A DNA stretch of 64,000 nt from Tolypeutes matacus (GCA_026826555.1 JAKSZT010054304.1:32945126-33009125); one strand, 5' to 3'. Positions 45,940 to 59,035 are shown, counted from the stretch's first letter. A program made the numbers and translations. Notes: generated by a model not told the origin, from the letters alone.

Positions 45940-47185
45940 GTTTATATAATATCCAAAGTATCACAATTTAGCACCCAAAATGTCAGGGAAACAATAAAAA
46001 TCATACATCATACCAAGAACCAGGAAACAATAACTTGAATGATAAAACATAATCAACAAATGTAGACATTAAGAGACACAAATGTCTGAATTATGTGACT
46101 AAGATTTTAAAGTAACTATCACAAAATGCTTCAACATGAAATTATAAACACTCCTGAAATCAATGAAAAGATTTAAAAAATCACAACAAAAAATAGAAGA
46201 TATAAAAAAAAGAATCAGAGGTAAATTATAAAGCAGTACTAAAAACCTCACTAAATGGGCCCAATAGTAGACTAGAGATGACAGATGAAATAACCAATGA
46301 CTTCAAAGACAGAACAATAGCTATTACTCAATCTGAGCAAAAAGAGAAAACAGAATAAAGAAATAAAAAAAAAAAAACAGTGACTCAGCAACCTGTGGGA
46401 CAAAAGTAGAAGATATTATTTACATATTCAGAATGGCTAAAGGAGAAGAGAAACAGTGCAAAGCTGAAAAAGAAATCTGTGGAAATAATGGCTCAAGACT
46501 GATAATATTTGTAAGACATCACCAATGTAGTGATGTCACTGTTGTGGCAAACTGGCTGAAAGGTACACAGGACTATATGTATTATTTTTAAAGCTTCCCA
46601 TATTTGGTACTAATTTCAAAACCAAAAGGATTTTAAAAATATATTATAAAGCTACAATAATTAAAAAACTGTAGTACCAAAAATAATAATAATAATAATA
46701 CTGTGGTACACAGGAGGAAATAGACATGTGATTATATGACAAAATAAAATTCCTCACCCTCAGTGGGTAAATATATTTCCTTGAGAATATTTAGAAATAA
46801 ATATTGTGATTATGAAAGTCATCACATTCAAGCAAATTAAACCCAAAATATTAAAGCTTAATGCTTAGTTATGTTCCAGAAAATCTTTGTGTAATTGATT
46901 TCTAAAGTATAATATTTCAGAGTATTCAATGCTTAGAGAATGTGACAAATTAGCCTATGATGTCAATTTCAAAATAAATATAGCAGAGTGCACTGATATC
47001 TGCAATTTGTTTAGAAATGTGTATAATTAAAGTCGATAAATAGGTGGATAGATGGAAATGAAAGTACAGAAAAGTGTTAATTATAGAATCAAGGAGAGGC
47101 TCTATGGGTGTTCATTGTAAAGCTCTTGCAACTTTGCTGTAGGATAGATTTTATTAATAAAATGTTGGGAAAGAAAAAAATATTG
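45940..47185 (+). mobile_element. Old L1M element pieces, sense
   Basis: 45940-46530 resembles an L1M ORF1 coding region: 'aaaatgcttcaacatgaaat', 'tagactagagatgacagatg', 'agaacaatagctattactca', 'caacctgtgggacaaaagta', in ORF1 order. 46580-46800 resembles ORF2 3' sequence ('aagctacaataattaaaaaa'). 47080-47185 is a 3'UTR end ('ctctatgggtgttcattgta', 'taataaaatgttgggaaaga'). No frame is open; large internal parts are missing. Confidence 0.65.
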
Positions 47186-47329
47186 AATAAAAAGTCATCA
47201 AAAATAAAATAAATCAACAATTTATTTCCTTAGTCATACAAAATACATTTCAAATGCTAAATAGCCCCATGTACCTAGCTAGTAGAGACCATATTGGGCA
47301 GCACTGCTATAGCTCTTCATTAAAAATAT

Positions 47330-47697
47330 TTCTAAAACAAGGACTTCAGGAAGAAGGAAAAGGTCCCCAGAAATGTTTGGAATGAAAGACAGAATGTTGA
47401 AAAAAGAGTATTAATCATGTGATTTTTCACTAACCAAAAATTTATTATAAAAATCAATAGTAATAATTTGTTGGGGGAAAACAAATTATAACTAAAATAC
47501 TAGGCAAGATTTCATGTAATTTGTGAGAGTGATCAGTGTTAAAAGATTGAATGTAAATTCTTATATTGTTCAGCAAGAGGGTAAATATAGACCTAAATGT
47601 AAAATCCAAAGATTCTGCATTAGGAAAACTACATGAAATTTTATTCAGGGAAAATTAAGAATAAAACATTTAATTTTTGAAAAGTGGGGTTTTTTTG
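47330..47697 (+). mobile_element. Old L1M, ORF1-ORF2 linker region, left of insertion
   Basis: Includes 'aggaagaaggaaaaggtccc', comparable to the inter-ORF region of L1M/HAL1-like elements. Its right end (47637-47697) is repeated at 50567-50625, where sense L1M sequence resumes. The two parts appear to be one element split by a 2.9-kb insertion. Confidence 0.5.
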
Positions 47698-47925
47698 TTT
47701 GTTTTAATTTCAGTTTAATGCATATGGAGTAAAGTACACATACCATAAGTGCACCACTGGAATATGTGAAACAAATTGTCACTCTTGTAATCAGCACCCA
47801 TATACAGAAACAGAATTTTACACCAAAGCCCCTTTCTCTTCCCTTCCAGTCTCTGCTGTTTCAAGGGTAACCTCTTTCTTGGCTTCTAACACCATGGATT
47901 CATTTTAATAAACACATTTTCAAAA
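47698..47925 (-). mobile_element. L1 3'-end fragment, antisense
   Basis: After a T-rich run: 'ggagtaaagtacacatacca', 'gtaatcagcacccatataca', 'gtttcaagggtaacctcttt' and 'cttctaacaccatggattca', the antisense order of a common L1M 3' end. It begins the 2.9-kb insertion. Confidence 0.7.
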
Positions 47926-48059
47926 GCAAATTTTAAAGCAAATTTGTTAAACTTTAGAGTTGATGATTAAAACTATTATTTATTAATCACACTACCATTT
48001 CAGATCACACTCTAGCACTTCACATTTCTTATGGAAACCTCATGATACATAAGTGCCCT

Positions 48060-49700
48060 GGTTTTGTTTTGTTTTGTTTTAATAATATTGTTTTTATTTT
48101 TTAAAAGACACTTAGATTACATAAATGTTACACAAGAATTATAGGGATTCCCATATGCCCCACCTCCCACACCTCCCACACCTCCCACAACCTCCGACAT
48201 AAACAACCTTCATAGTGTGTCACATCACCTGCAATGGATATATACATTCTGGGGCTTTGCCATTAAGCATGGACCATAGTTCACATTGTAGACCACACTC
48301 TCTCCCACACGGTTCTGCATGTTATATGAGGATATAAAATGACCTATATCTGTCATTGCAATGTCACTCAAGATAATTCCCAAGTCTGAAAAAAGCCCCT
48401 GTATTACAACTGCTTTTCCCTCTCCCTGCCCCCAGAGCATCCAGTGGCCACTGGCTCCACATTAATGTTGTAATTTCTTCCATTGCTTTAATCACAATAT
48501 GTCTATAACAGAATACCAGTAAGTCCACTCTAGTCCATAGCTCTTCCCCCAATCCTGAGGAGTCTGGGATGGTGATGTCCACTCCACCTCCAAGTGAGAG
48601 GGGGCTTATATCCCATGGATAAGATGGATGAGATTATCCTGCCTGCAGCTTCAGACTCTCTCCATTCCCTGGGATAGCCATTGTCCATCATCATCTCCCC
48701 ACCAGGTGTCCTGGGTGAGCTGTAGAGTAGGAGTTGCAGCTCAACTGAGGTTCTGGGCCCAGCTGGCACATGGACAATCCAAAGACTCCAGTCTCTGGAA
48801 ATACACCTACAAACTCCAGCACCACGTATAGGTTTGAATAGAAGGGTCAGATGGACCATGTGCAAGAAGACATATTTGAGTCCAACTCTGTAACTCTCAG
48901 GAGCACAGAATCCAAAGTAGGGCCCACTGATAAGGCACCAAACTCCAGAGCTATCCACCCTGATATAGGACCTGGGTGTCCCCAGAACCCTCAGGAGCCC
49001 TTCTATTTGGAGTGATATCCACATTGGAAACCTATGAGGTCCTACTGAGATATGAATAAGCGTTACCTCTGGGATGACCTGCCGACTGACTTTGAAGTCT
49101 CTTAACCATATGAACTTATTTGTCTTTACTTCCCCCTCCCCCCTTTTATTCGAGGCCTTTTTCCAGTCGTATTGCCAGTTGGCACTTGGTTATAATCCCT
49201 CAGTGCCAGGGAGGCTCATCCCTGGGAGTCATGTCCCACACTGGGAGGAAGGCAATGCATTCATATGCTGAGTTTGGCTTAGAGAGAGACCACATTTGAG
49301 CAACAAGGAGGCTCTCAGGGGGCAACCTTTAGGCACCCCATAACAATAAGCTAAGTTTCAATTTCAAGAGCAAAGACTCATAAGGCTAGTCATCAATAAC
49401 AAGAGCCCATCAGTGGATCATCCTCCTTTGCCAGACACTGCCCCAGCACTTGGGGCACTGTTGCTGCTCCCTTGGAGAATGTGGTAGAGCTCTCCAGGAT
49501 GGGAATTCTCATTTATTGAGTGATTCTCCACTGACTGTGACCATGCCCCATGAGCATTTGAACAATTTTATATACCTTTTATGTATGTTCAGGTGAACTT
49601 CCTCTCATGCACCCCCTATCCCTGACATCCCTCACCAGTGATCCTCTCCCACCCCAGTTGTAACCCTTCTGTGATCCAAAGCTTCTTTAAAGATAAAACC
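48060..49700 (-). mobile_element. Family X copy, antisense, longest
   Basis: T-rich left end (48063-48105), then 'tagattacataaatgttaca' and 'ggattcccatatgccccacc', the family X L1-like 3' end. It extends through the region shared with 12000-12470, the region shared with 5700-6400 reversed, and the 5' part shared with 63490-64000 ('gatgacctgccgactgactt', 'gtttggcttagagagagacc', 'cccatcagtggatcatcctc'). No RT, ORF1p or other domain is encoded; the 164-codon minus-strand frame at 48530-49024 has no recognisable motif. Confidence 0.75.
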
Positions 49701-49929
49701 AATACAATAGCCAAATACAATTAATGGGAAAATGAAATAGTAATGATAAGTTTAAATGTAAGAGATAAAATATATGAAAACTTAAAAAAGAAACTAAAAA
49801 TAAAATTAAATTAAAGGATTGGGATATTCAAAAAATGGGAAAAATTAAAAAAAAAATTTTTTTTTGACATTTTGCCTTCTATCACTGCAATGTCTGATGT
49901 CCAGTCTGTACTGTGACAACTTCCCCATC
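49701..49929. other. AT-rich spacer
   Basis: A- and T-rich sequence between two X-like segments, possibly the decayed tail of the second; no gene. Confidence 0.5.
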
Positions 49930-50560
49930 TCACTCCCCAGTGTCTCACTATTTTTCATTTAATTTTCAAAGAAGTTTTAGGTCACAGCAAAGTCACACAC
50001 AGAATACAAGAGACTCTCATATACCCAAACTCCTCCCCCTTTCCTCACTTCATATTAAAACCTTTTTGTATGTGGATGGTAGCATTGTTTTAACTGATAT
50101 ACAGATAGTGAAACGTAGCTACTAAACATTGTCAATGGTTTACAGTATGGTTTACATTTTAGAATGTACACTTTTATAAATTTTGATGATATTTACCATG
50201 TCCTATGTCCATCACTGTAAGGTAATGAAAATCATTTCCACTGACCACTAAATACCCCGTTTGATCTATTTTGTTCCTCCCTCTCCATCCCCCCAGGGCC
50301 CACAATGACCTCCTGGCTTGACTCATTGGATGACAAGATTCATAATTACATGCAACAAGAGGTCTTGACACAATGGTTTGTCCTTATTAGGAGCCGCCCT
50401 TGCTCTTAAGAGACGCCCACTTGCCTATTTCTGAGGGAATCGGTCTTCCCAAAGATGGGAGTCCATCTCCTTCCCATTCATTGTGTGGGTCTCCACCCAC
50501 TGATAAAACACGTTATGACAGGATGAACACTCACATGCTCCCTAGAAGCCTGCTCCTAGG
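49930..50560 (-). mobile_element. Family X-like divergent copy, antisense
   Basis: 'aattttcaaagaagttttag' followed by a tcacacacagaat segment, then 'ttgtcaatggtttacagtat', 'accatgtcctatgtccatca' and 'ccccagggcccacaatgacc' parallel the order of 10600-11000 (3' end, atggtttac.., tgtcattgcaatgtcat) with many differences. It is probably a distinct subfamily. Confidence 0.5.
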
Positions 50561-50566
50561 GAAGCT

Positions 50567-53540
50567 AATTTTATTCAGGGAAAATTAGGAATAAAGCATT
50601 TAATTTTAAAACTGTGGTTTTTTTTCTAATTCAAAAAATGCAGCAATGAATCAGAGAAAGTAGAACACATAAAAATAACATATTGCTTGAAATAAATCTA
50701 TCAATCATCATAATAAATGTAAATGGACAAAACTCTCCAGTTAAAAGATTGAAAAGAATGTTAAATTGGTAAGAAAAACAATGAAGGAAGAAAGAAGAAA
50801 GAAAAAGGATAGAGGAATGAATTCAATATTATTACTTAAAGTGAACATAATAGGAATGCAGATGTTTAATCCAAAAGAGAGTTTACAGAAACATGTTTTA
50901 CTAAAAATTAAGAGGATCACTACATATTGTAAAAACAATTTACCAGGAAAATGTAAGGATTCTTAATATACATCCACTTAATAAAACTTCTTGATACACA
51001 AATCAAGTTCTATACAGAAACATAAGAAAAGAATAGAAATCCAAGGTCCCAGGGGAAGGATTTAGTGCATCTCTCTTTAATTGATAGACAAGCACACACT
51101 CACTCAAAATTCATGAAAGATCTAGAAGATTTTACAACGAAATTAATGAAAGTAATGTCATGGACCTAGAGAATACTGCACTCTACAATTAAAAATTGTT
51201 CATTCTTTGTTTCAATATTTGAGACCTTTTCAACAAAAAGAACACAAGACCTAGTTGAGTTTAACCATCCACAAAATAATTGAGGAAGCCATCACTCTAA
51301 AAATTCTTTCAAAGTAAATAAAATAAAAAGGAGCATTTAGCAATTCATTGAGTGAAATTGACATATCCTTGACTCAAAAACCATAGAGGAACAATCTAAG
51401 ATAAAAATTAGAGGCCAGTCTCACACATCATATTAGATGGAAAAATTCTCAACAAAATATTAGCAAATTGAGTCCACCTTTATTTGAAAATAAAATTTTC
51501 TTTCAAGAATATCAAGAATTCAAAATTGGTTCAACTTTACAAAATCTGAATTTGTAGGAGAAAACATCTCATTTGCAGGAAAAAGAATTTGGTTAAACTA
51601 ATCATTTATGTATTTTAAAAATTGGCAATAAAGAGGACAAAGAATATTGTTAACCTGGAAAAATGTGTTTACAAAAATACTTTAAAAGAAAGTATCCAAC
51701 ATGGAGAAATACTGGAAGTATTCTCTTTACAATCAAGAGAAGCACAGAATACCTGTCATTATTAATTCTGGAGGAGCTTGCCAGAGAAATAGGAATGCTT
51801 CTTCCATAATAAATGGAATGAAACATTTGCAGATGTTAAAAGTAGAAAAAAATGTAATCACATAAATATTTTAAACTTAGGGTTACTACTAAAAATCAAA
51901 AGAATATGAGCAAAAGATATTATAATTAGTAATAAGTTTAGCATAGTTGTTAGATATATGATCAGTAAACAAAGGCAATTGTTTTTCTGTACATCAGTGG
52001 TAGTCATTTAGGCAATTTTTTTTTCAAAAGATATCTTTATACCTAAAAGAAATAATATACTAAAAATAAATCTAGATATATGACTTGTAAGACAAAAGCA
52101 TAAAACTTGAATAAATGTCTGTTTCATTAAACAAGAGTTAAACAAAGAGACGTGCAATACTCATGGATAGGAGAAGTTAATATCATAAAATTTTCTGATC
52201 TTACCAAAATATTCCATATAATCAATCCAATTTCAATGTGGCTGTGTGTGTATGTAAATTGACAATCTGCATTTAAATGTTACTTAAAAATGAAAGGGCC
52301 AAGAATAAGAGCCAAGACAATTTTGAAGAAGTACAAATGGGGCACTTGTCGGAGCAGATGTCAAGGCTAATTATAAAGCTCTGCTACTTAACACTGAGAA
52401 GAAGTTGGTTCAGTGATAAACAGAGCTCTGTAGAACAGAGTAGAGAGCCAAGATGATCAACTCTCATTTGGAAATTTAGAGTGTCTTCACAGATAACTTG
52501 AGAAAAATTGACTATTCAGTAAGTGATGCCAAAACAATTAACTTCATGTTTTCTATGGTTTTTCATGTTTAAAAAAATCAGATTGGATCCCTTCATCACT
52601 CCATACACAAAATTTTATTCTAGCATTAAATATGAAGATTTAAAACTTATATTACAGTAATTTTTTTCAACAAATGGCCCTGTAAAGATAATTAGAAAAC
52701 AACCACACATAGATAGAATATATGCATGACCTTATATATACCTTTAATATATCATATACCTTACATGATAGAATAAACAGACAAAAAGAAAAATCTCAAA
52801 CCCGTATAAAAAAGAAAAATATTAAAAGATAGGCAAGAGATATGAATAGCTATTTCACAGAGGAGCAAGCTTAACTGTCAATAAACATATGAGAGGATGC
52901 TAAAATATTGTTAGTCAAATTGTAAATTGTAGCCAAAATTAAACAGCATTTTACAACCCCCATATTGACATAAATTGAAAAGCTAACAATACACCCTACA
53001 CACTACACACTGCTGGTGGGAAGTAAATTTGAATAACTACTTTGATAAGCAGGTTAGCATACCTATAAAGCAATACCACTTCCAGATATAGTCTAGAGAA
53101 ACTCCTGAAAATATGCCAAAAGAGATGAACTAAAGAAAGCTCATAACAGAATTTTTCATATTAGTAAAAAAAATTATGAAAAAATAAACTAGAAATATCC
53201 TACATGCCCATCAATTGTAGAATGACTAAACACAATTATAATACATTTATACTATGCAGCAGTGAAAATGAATTAACACAGTTCTTTATATTTACTTGGA
53301 TAAATCCTGTGCATTTAACACTGAGAAAAAAGGGAACTCAGAGGGTCAGGATGGCTAAGTTACCATCAAAGTTCAGATGTTTAGTTTAAATAACAGGAAA
53401 AGTGGAAAATCAAAATAAAACAGGAAAAGATGTAGAGAATTAAGAACGCTGTTCAACTTTTGGACCAGAAAGTACAGTACAAATTTTCTCCTCTAAGAAC
53501 ACATATCTTAAACCTAGAAGAAATAGATGGTGACATTTAG
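50567..53540 (+). mobile_element. Old L1M ORF2 to 3' end, sense, right of insertion
   Basis: Sense L1 ORF2 in decayed form: N-terminal part ('taaatgtaaatggacaaaac'), RT fingers ('tctcaacaaaatattagcaa', 'aattggttcaactttacaaa'), palm ('ctggaggagcttgccagaga'), post-RT ('gccaagacaattttgaagaa', 'aattataaagctctgctact') and ORF2 end ('tacatgcccatcaattgtag', 'tactatgcagcagtgaaaat'). About 3 kb of one element, the right continuation of 47330-47697. No open frames. Confidence 0.75.
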
Positions 53541-55436
53541 GGAACAAATGAAAACAGTCCTAGACAATTGAGAGATCAGTAGCAGACATGGAGTTTGGGC
53601 ATTGTTGTGGACACCTTATTTTGGTGTTTGATCACTAATTATTGGATATTTTTGGTAGATGTATGAGATTTTATATCATGAGCCTGTATATTTTGAATTC
53701 ATGCATATCATCGTTTCCTAAGTATTTTGAATCTTTAAATGTTTGGATTGGGTATATCATTTGGATTGAGGATGGATTGTCATTTTGAATTGCCTTTATA
53801 TTTAAAGAACTCATATGACAAAAGTAGAAGCAAGAAAAAAATGAAAGGAGCTAAATACTTAGGATTTATATATAAGGTTAAAGGAGAGAGAAGAAAGGAC
53901 ATTTCCAATTTCTGATCAGTTTAGTTAATTAATAGATATGGAAAAAGTAGAGTTTTGGCTATAGTAGTCTTTGAGCCATTCTGCTGGGGAAACTGAAAAT
54001 GGCAAAATTGATTGCAGGTAGATGAGAAATTTTGTGGATCCATATAAACTGCTAACAATATAAAAAAAACTCATTAGTAAATGATCATTGTTTCTACCTT
54101 TCATTACTACATTTTCTCTTCTTGTGGCATATTTTAAAAAATCATTAACTGAAAAATGATATTTCAGCTGAAGTGTAATTTTTAAATCATCTCTAGGGTG
54201 ATTGAAATACTAAAAAGCATTGCTAGAGATGAAACACCCACCTTTTGCCAGCAAAGCATTTGTACACCGCCTTGATGATATAGGAGAAAGCTGAAGGCTA
54301 AAAGATCAGCTTTTTAGAGCTGATTGATTATATCTCAGTCTATGTTAAACTGACACTTATAATATGTAGAAGAAAATATACAGAATGATGTCAAACTCAA
54401 CGCAGGTCATTGCATTGATAAAAAGAAATTGATAGCACTCATTTAGAGAACACTTTAACAACTAGCTAGATGAGTTCATTATAATGCCCCATAGATTTGA
54501 ATTATCAATATAGATTGAGTCAGGCTAACCCAAAATGGAATCTCTTTTTAAATGCTTTGTGATTGAAACAAGTTGCAGAAAATGTGTGCAGAAAAGGCAA
54601 TATCCAATGTATGCTACCTGCAGACAATCTTTGCAATCACAAATATAACAGCATGCTTAGAAGAAACAATACCTTTATGTATTTCTGTTCTTCTGCGATT
54701 AGAAGGTACAAATAGAAATGCCAAATAGGACAGTAATTCATCTTTCACATTTTACTACTCCCCAATCTTCTATCAAATAACCTAAGTTCTGAATAGGAAA
54801 AAAAATAGCATTTTTCAGTGAATTTACATTTGTCATCAATCAATTGCCATATTAATATTTACAGGAAGTTTTAAGAACCTGACTTCATGCTTTAACTGGC
54901 AAAGATCTATTTTTAGATTTTGCAGAAAAATCACCAAGTGTAAAATACAAGTTATTGTTGGTCCTGTTTGCAAAATTTATCATACGTCTTTTTAATTATA
55001 AGAAAAACAGAAATAATGTGATAACTTGTTTTTCAAACATAAAAAGGAAAAGTTTTCCAGCCACTCTGAATAAACACGTAGGGATGTGGATGAAATAGTC
55101 AAATATCTACTGATAATAATTTGATTATTAGCATAGTAATTTAAAACTCTTTTAGAAAATATAATATACAAAATGCCTTTACTTAGAAATGTACTGTTTT
55201 CTTTACTTTCTTAACTTGTGTTAATTGAATTTAGGCTTGCAGTAGTGGCATCATCATAGAGGACCAGTCATCATCGATACCAAATTTTGAATCATTTATC
55301 CCAGGTTTTCCGAGGACAAATTCCTCACATTCATCTGCATTTTCAAAAAAATGTAGTGTTGTGTTTCTTCATAATGCTTTCATAAGAAATTGTATCCTAA
55401 CCAATACGCTTCAATTTGAGTAATAAGAAATGGCAT
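53541..55436. other. Repeat-poor non-coding block
   Basis: The longest stretch without a recognised repeat in this part of the window. It is less AT-monotonous than its surroundings, with no plausible exon or long frame. It may be ancestral unique sequence. Confidence 0.5.
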
Positions 55437-55451
55437 CCCCCCCCCCCCCCC
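55437..55451. repeat. (C)15 homopolymer
   Basis: Fifteen C followed by 'gcccg', conspicuous in an AT-rich context, 150 bp left of the ERV LTR. Confidence 0.95.
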
Positions 55452-55600
55452 GCCCGTACTTATCGTTTCTGTTTGGTACAAAGAAATCAATAATGCGTTG
55501 CTTTAAAAGGTGAAAATTCAAACGCTTGTTTACAATAAAATAGAGACACATCATTGTAAAGGAAAGGCAATTTGCAAAGTAAAGTAGTTATTACCAGAAA

Positions 55601-56094
55601 AAATGAAGAGGAGCCAGGGCAGTCCTCGGCTGGGTTCCTTCGCTCTGCACAGAAGAATATAGACAGACACACCGGACTAGGTTAGGAAGGAAAGGTGGCT
55701 TTATTCGGTGGCTAGAGACCGGGGATGTACAATCTCAAATCTGCCTCCCTTAGGATTTTCCTTACAGCTTTTATACTGGTTGAAACAAAGAAAGTTATTC
55801 ATTAGGTTGACGTTTTTAAGAAGGGTCTGGAAAAATTAGTTTTTGTTTTCTCACTTAATATTAAAATATGCATGACAACTGGGTTCCGGTAATCTTGGGG
55901 TGATAAGGTGGGGGCGGGGGGAGCTGTGTGGTACTGATGTGAAGGCACAGATAATGACGGATGCTAGTAAAGATAACCAGGGAGGGAGTTCGTAGTTAGC
56001 CATTTTTGATGGAATTAAATCTGGTTAATGTTAAGTTCGGGGCTCTGCGTGCTTCCTGGCATGTGAGCAAGAGTTACATTGAATTTTTCTTACA
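55601..56094 (-). repeat. ERV LTR with TATA box and poly-A signal, antisense
   Basis: On the minus strand: start 'tgtaagaaaaattcaatgta' at 56094, TATAAAAG at 55775-55768, AATAAA at 55705-55700, end '...tggctcctcttca' at about 55601. TG...CA ends with TATA and AATAAA about 70 nt apart fit a retroviral LTR. It is richer in GC and CpG than the flanks and differs from the MLT2, MaLR and Y LTRs here; it may be class I or II and relatively young. No TSD was found, so the left boundary is provisional. No internal retroviral sequence adjoins it. Confidence 0.65.
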
Positions 56095-57594
56095 CTATAA
56101 GGTAAGGTATAATGTCTTAATATTTAAACTATATTGAGTTTTTCTAGTACTGCAATAACTACTAAATTTTTGTTAATTATATTAGTCTAATTTGATATTT
56201 TCCTGAGATAAGTCTGACAATTGGTGGTGTGCTGGCAAATGTTTAAAAACTTGCACTCTGGCAGGGATGGGGAACACAAATCCTGATTTGAACAATTTTC
56301 CAAGTTCCATGGTGTATATATAGTTAATGTTTACAATATTTAAGTCAAGTGGCTCACAGAGTTCCTGAAATTTTAACAATTGGGTCTCCTGAGCCAAGAT
56401 GAGCCAGCTCCAAAATACTGTTGACATAACACAAGCATCTTTCTGTCTATAGATTCAGTTTTATTTCCACTTCCCACACTCAGGTGTTTATCTTTAATCC
56501 TTGACTCTTTTCTTTCTCCATCTCCATTGGCTTCTTCCTTTCAGCATGAGCTCCTTTACCTCAACTCTCACACATTTTAAAGAAAATTGTTTTCACAATA
56601 TTGCTAAGTCTCAACATTATAGTAATTCCCAACTCTGTGAAAATTTTGTTCTAATAATGCTTTACAGGAGATCTCTGCAAGGTCATCGATTAACATTCCA
56701 ATTGTTAAATTGGACACTGACATTTTAAAAAATGAATATGAATTGATCTCAGTGCTACAACTTTCTTGTTCTGCAAGTGCTTCTCTATGATTTTACCCAT
56801 GTTTTCCAAATCATGGTGGCTAGTGGAGAAGGGCCTATGCTAGCAACCACATTATCGAGTTTCTTCCCTCATGCATTGCACTAACTTTAATCCTGAATTA
56901 GGTACTTAATTGAAGTTAAAAATATCTATTCATAGGCTTCCAAAATGAAAATAAATTACTACAATATGCCTAAAAACTCATTTAAAAACACAACTAACCT
57001 ATACTGCTTTATGAAATTGTCTTCATTAAAATTTAGATGCAACAATTTTGGAAACCAAAGTTATATACTTTTATATAAAATATACATTCAGATCAATAAT
57101 ATATTTTACCTTTATATCAAATACTGAACAATTTGACTATTTCAGGAGATAATTTTCTTTTTATACTTTGGGAGTCTGGTTAATGGCATGTCACCTTAAA
57201 ACTCACTCATAGTCTCTTAATGAAGTCAAACTCACCTGAAATTAATACCTGAAAAATAAATAATAAAAGCATGGTGTTAATTTTATTTATTAAGTCAATA
57301 TTAATAGAGTATCTGCTAGTTGGTGGGGATACAATGGTGAACTTCTTTGCATCCCTGAATTCACTTAGATAACTAGTCCAGATTTTTTAATATGGTGTTA
57401 ACTGAACACAATGGATTATACAAGAAGTGGACCCGAGGATTTATATCATTAAAAGCAGTCATTAAATCAGTACTATTTTCTATTTTTAGAGTAAATATTT
57501 AAGTATTTTACCCTTTAAACCGAATAATTTGAGAACCCCTAAAGCCAAGTCAAATGAACTGATTCAAGCTTGGTAGAGATCAAATGTGGCATGT
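56095..57594. other. Non-coding stretch, possible unnamed old repeat
   Basis: 56190-56430 ('aacttgcactctggcagggatg', trimmed) has the look of an old interspersed repeat that I cannot name. The rest is AT-rich and unassigned; no gene. Confidence 0.4.
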
Positions 57595-57850
57595 ACTGTC
57601 CTAGTCTGTTCATCCTTTAGATCATGGTTCTACAAATAGTCCATTGCCAAATCTGCTCCCCCACCAATTTGTAAATAAAGTTTTATTGTAACATAGCCAC
57701 ATTCATATTGCCTACGGCAATGTTCCTACTACAAAGGAATAGTTTAGCAGTTAGTTGTAGCAGAGACTGTATGGCCCACAAATTTTTAAAAATATTAAAA
57801 ATATTCACTCTGCTCCTTTACAGAAAATGTTTGCTGTTCCATGCTTTAGG
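57595..57850 (+). mobile_element. Old DNA transposon fragment (hAT-like)
   Basis: 'tttgtaaataaagttttatt', 'taacatagccacattcatat', 'cagagactgtatggcccaca' and 'ctttacagaaaatgtttgct' match in order a common non-autonomous mammalian DNA element (aataaagttttattggaacacagcc ... gagaccgtatggcccgcaaa ... ctttacagaaaaagtttgcc). The exact family is not asserted. Confidence 0.65.
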
Positions 57851-58059
57851 TAAATACTGCTAATCAAATTAACAGTTATAGAAATATTCAAGCTGTACAT
57901 TGAATTTAAGCAATATTTAAGCATTAAATGCTTACTTTAGAAACAAGGAATGGTCTCATTTCAATAACCTAAGTTCCCACCTTAAGAAACCAGAAAAGGA
58001 AGATCCAAATAAACACAAAGAAAACAGAAGGAAGACAATAATAGAGAACAGAAATGAAT
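57851..58059. other. Short unassigned segment
   Basis: AT-rich, grading into L1 sequence on the right. Confidence 0.4.
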
Positions 58060-59035
58060 GATATTGGAAATGGAAAAGCAATTAAAAAATTTAAAGGGGA
58101 ATACTACAAATAACTTTACACTCGTAAATTCAACATCTAAGAAGAAATGGACCAATTCCTTAAAAACTAAAACCTATCAAAACTCAAGCAAGAAAAATGG
58201 GCACTCTAAATAGCCCTATAACCATTAAAGAAATTGACTTTTTAATTAAAAAGATATCTCCAGGTCAAGATGGTTTCACTGGAGAATGTTATCAAACATT
58301 TAATGAAAAAATAGAATAGAAAGGAACACTTCCAAATTCATTTTATGAGGCCGTTATTACCCTGACACCAAAACCAGAATAAAAGAGTACTACTGAACAA
58401 TATCTCTCATGAACTTAAACACAAAAATCCTCAACAGAATACTAGCCTACTGAATACAGTAATGTGTAAAAAGAATTACATACCATGGCCAAATGGAATT
58501 TATTCCAGGTATGGAAGGCTCTGTTAACATTTGAAAATCAACCCAAGTGATCCACCATATCTGCATGCTAAAGAAGAAAAGCATTTGACAAAATCCAAAA
58601 CCCACTCAGGATAAAGCTCTCAACAAGTTAGGAATAGAGTGTAATTACCTCAAGTTAATAAAAAGCATCTGCAAAATACCATGAGTTAATATCATACTCA
58701 ATGTTGAATGACTGAATGCTTTCCCTCTAAAATTTGGAACAAGCCAAGGATGTGTGAGCTTATCATTCTTATTTACCATAGTACTGGCGCCTCTAGCTAC
58801 TACAATAAAGCAAGCAAAAGACATAAAAAGCATACACATTGCAAAGGAAGAAATAAAAGTACCTCTGTTTGCACATGACTATGATTGGCTATTTGAAAAA
58901 TCCCAAGAAACTGACAAACAAACAAAAAATTCCTAGAACAAATAAATGAATTCAGCAAGATCACTGGATATAAGATGAACACGCGTGCGCGCGCACACAC
59001 ACACACAAAGTTCAGTTTAATACACTAATAAGGAA
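58060..59035 (+). pseudogene. L1 ORF2 reverse-transcriptase remnant, sense
   Basis: Decayed sense ORF2: 'ctccaggtcaagatggtttc', 'aaacacaaaaatcctcaaca', 'ggaatttattccaggtatgg', 'agaaaagcatttgacaaaat', 'aatttggaacaagccaagga', 'ctctagctactacaataaag' follow the L1 RT order from fingers to palm. The frame 58754-58936 is the longest left and covers the palm end, without an intact FADD. It is interrupted on the right by a CG/CA microsatellite. Confidence 0.8.
58981..59008. repeat. (CG)n/(CA)n microsatellite
   Basis: 'acgcgtgcgcgcgcacacac' within the L1 remnant; an unusual local concentration of CpG in AT-rich DNA. Confidence 0.85.

Noticed and set aside
48530..49024. A 164-codon minus-strand gene
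   Set aside because: It lies wholly inside a family X copy; homologous copies do not keep the frame and no domain is visible.
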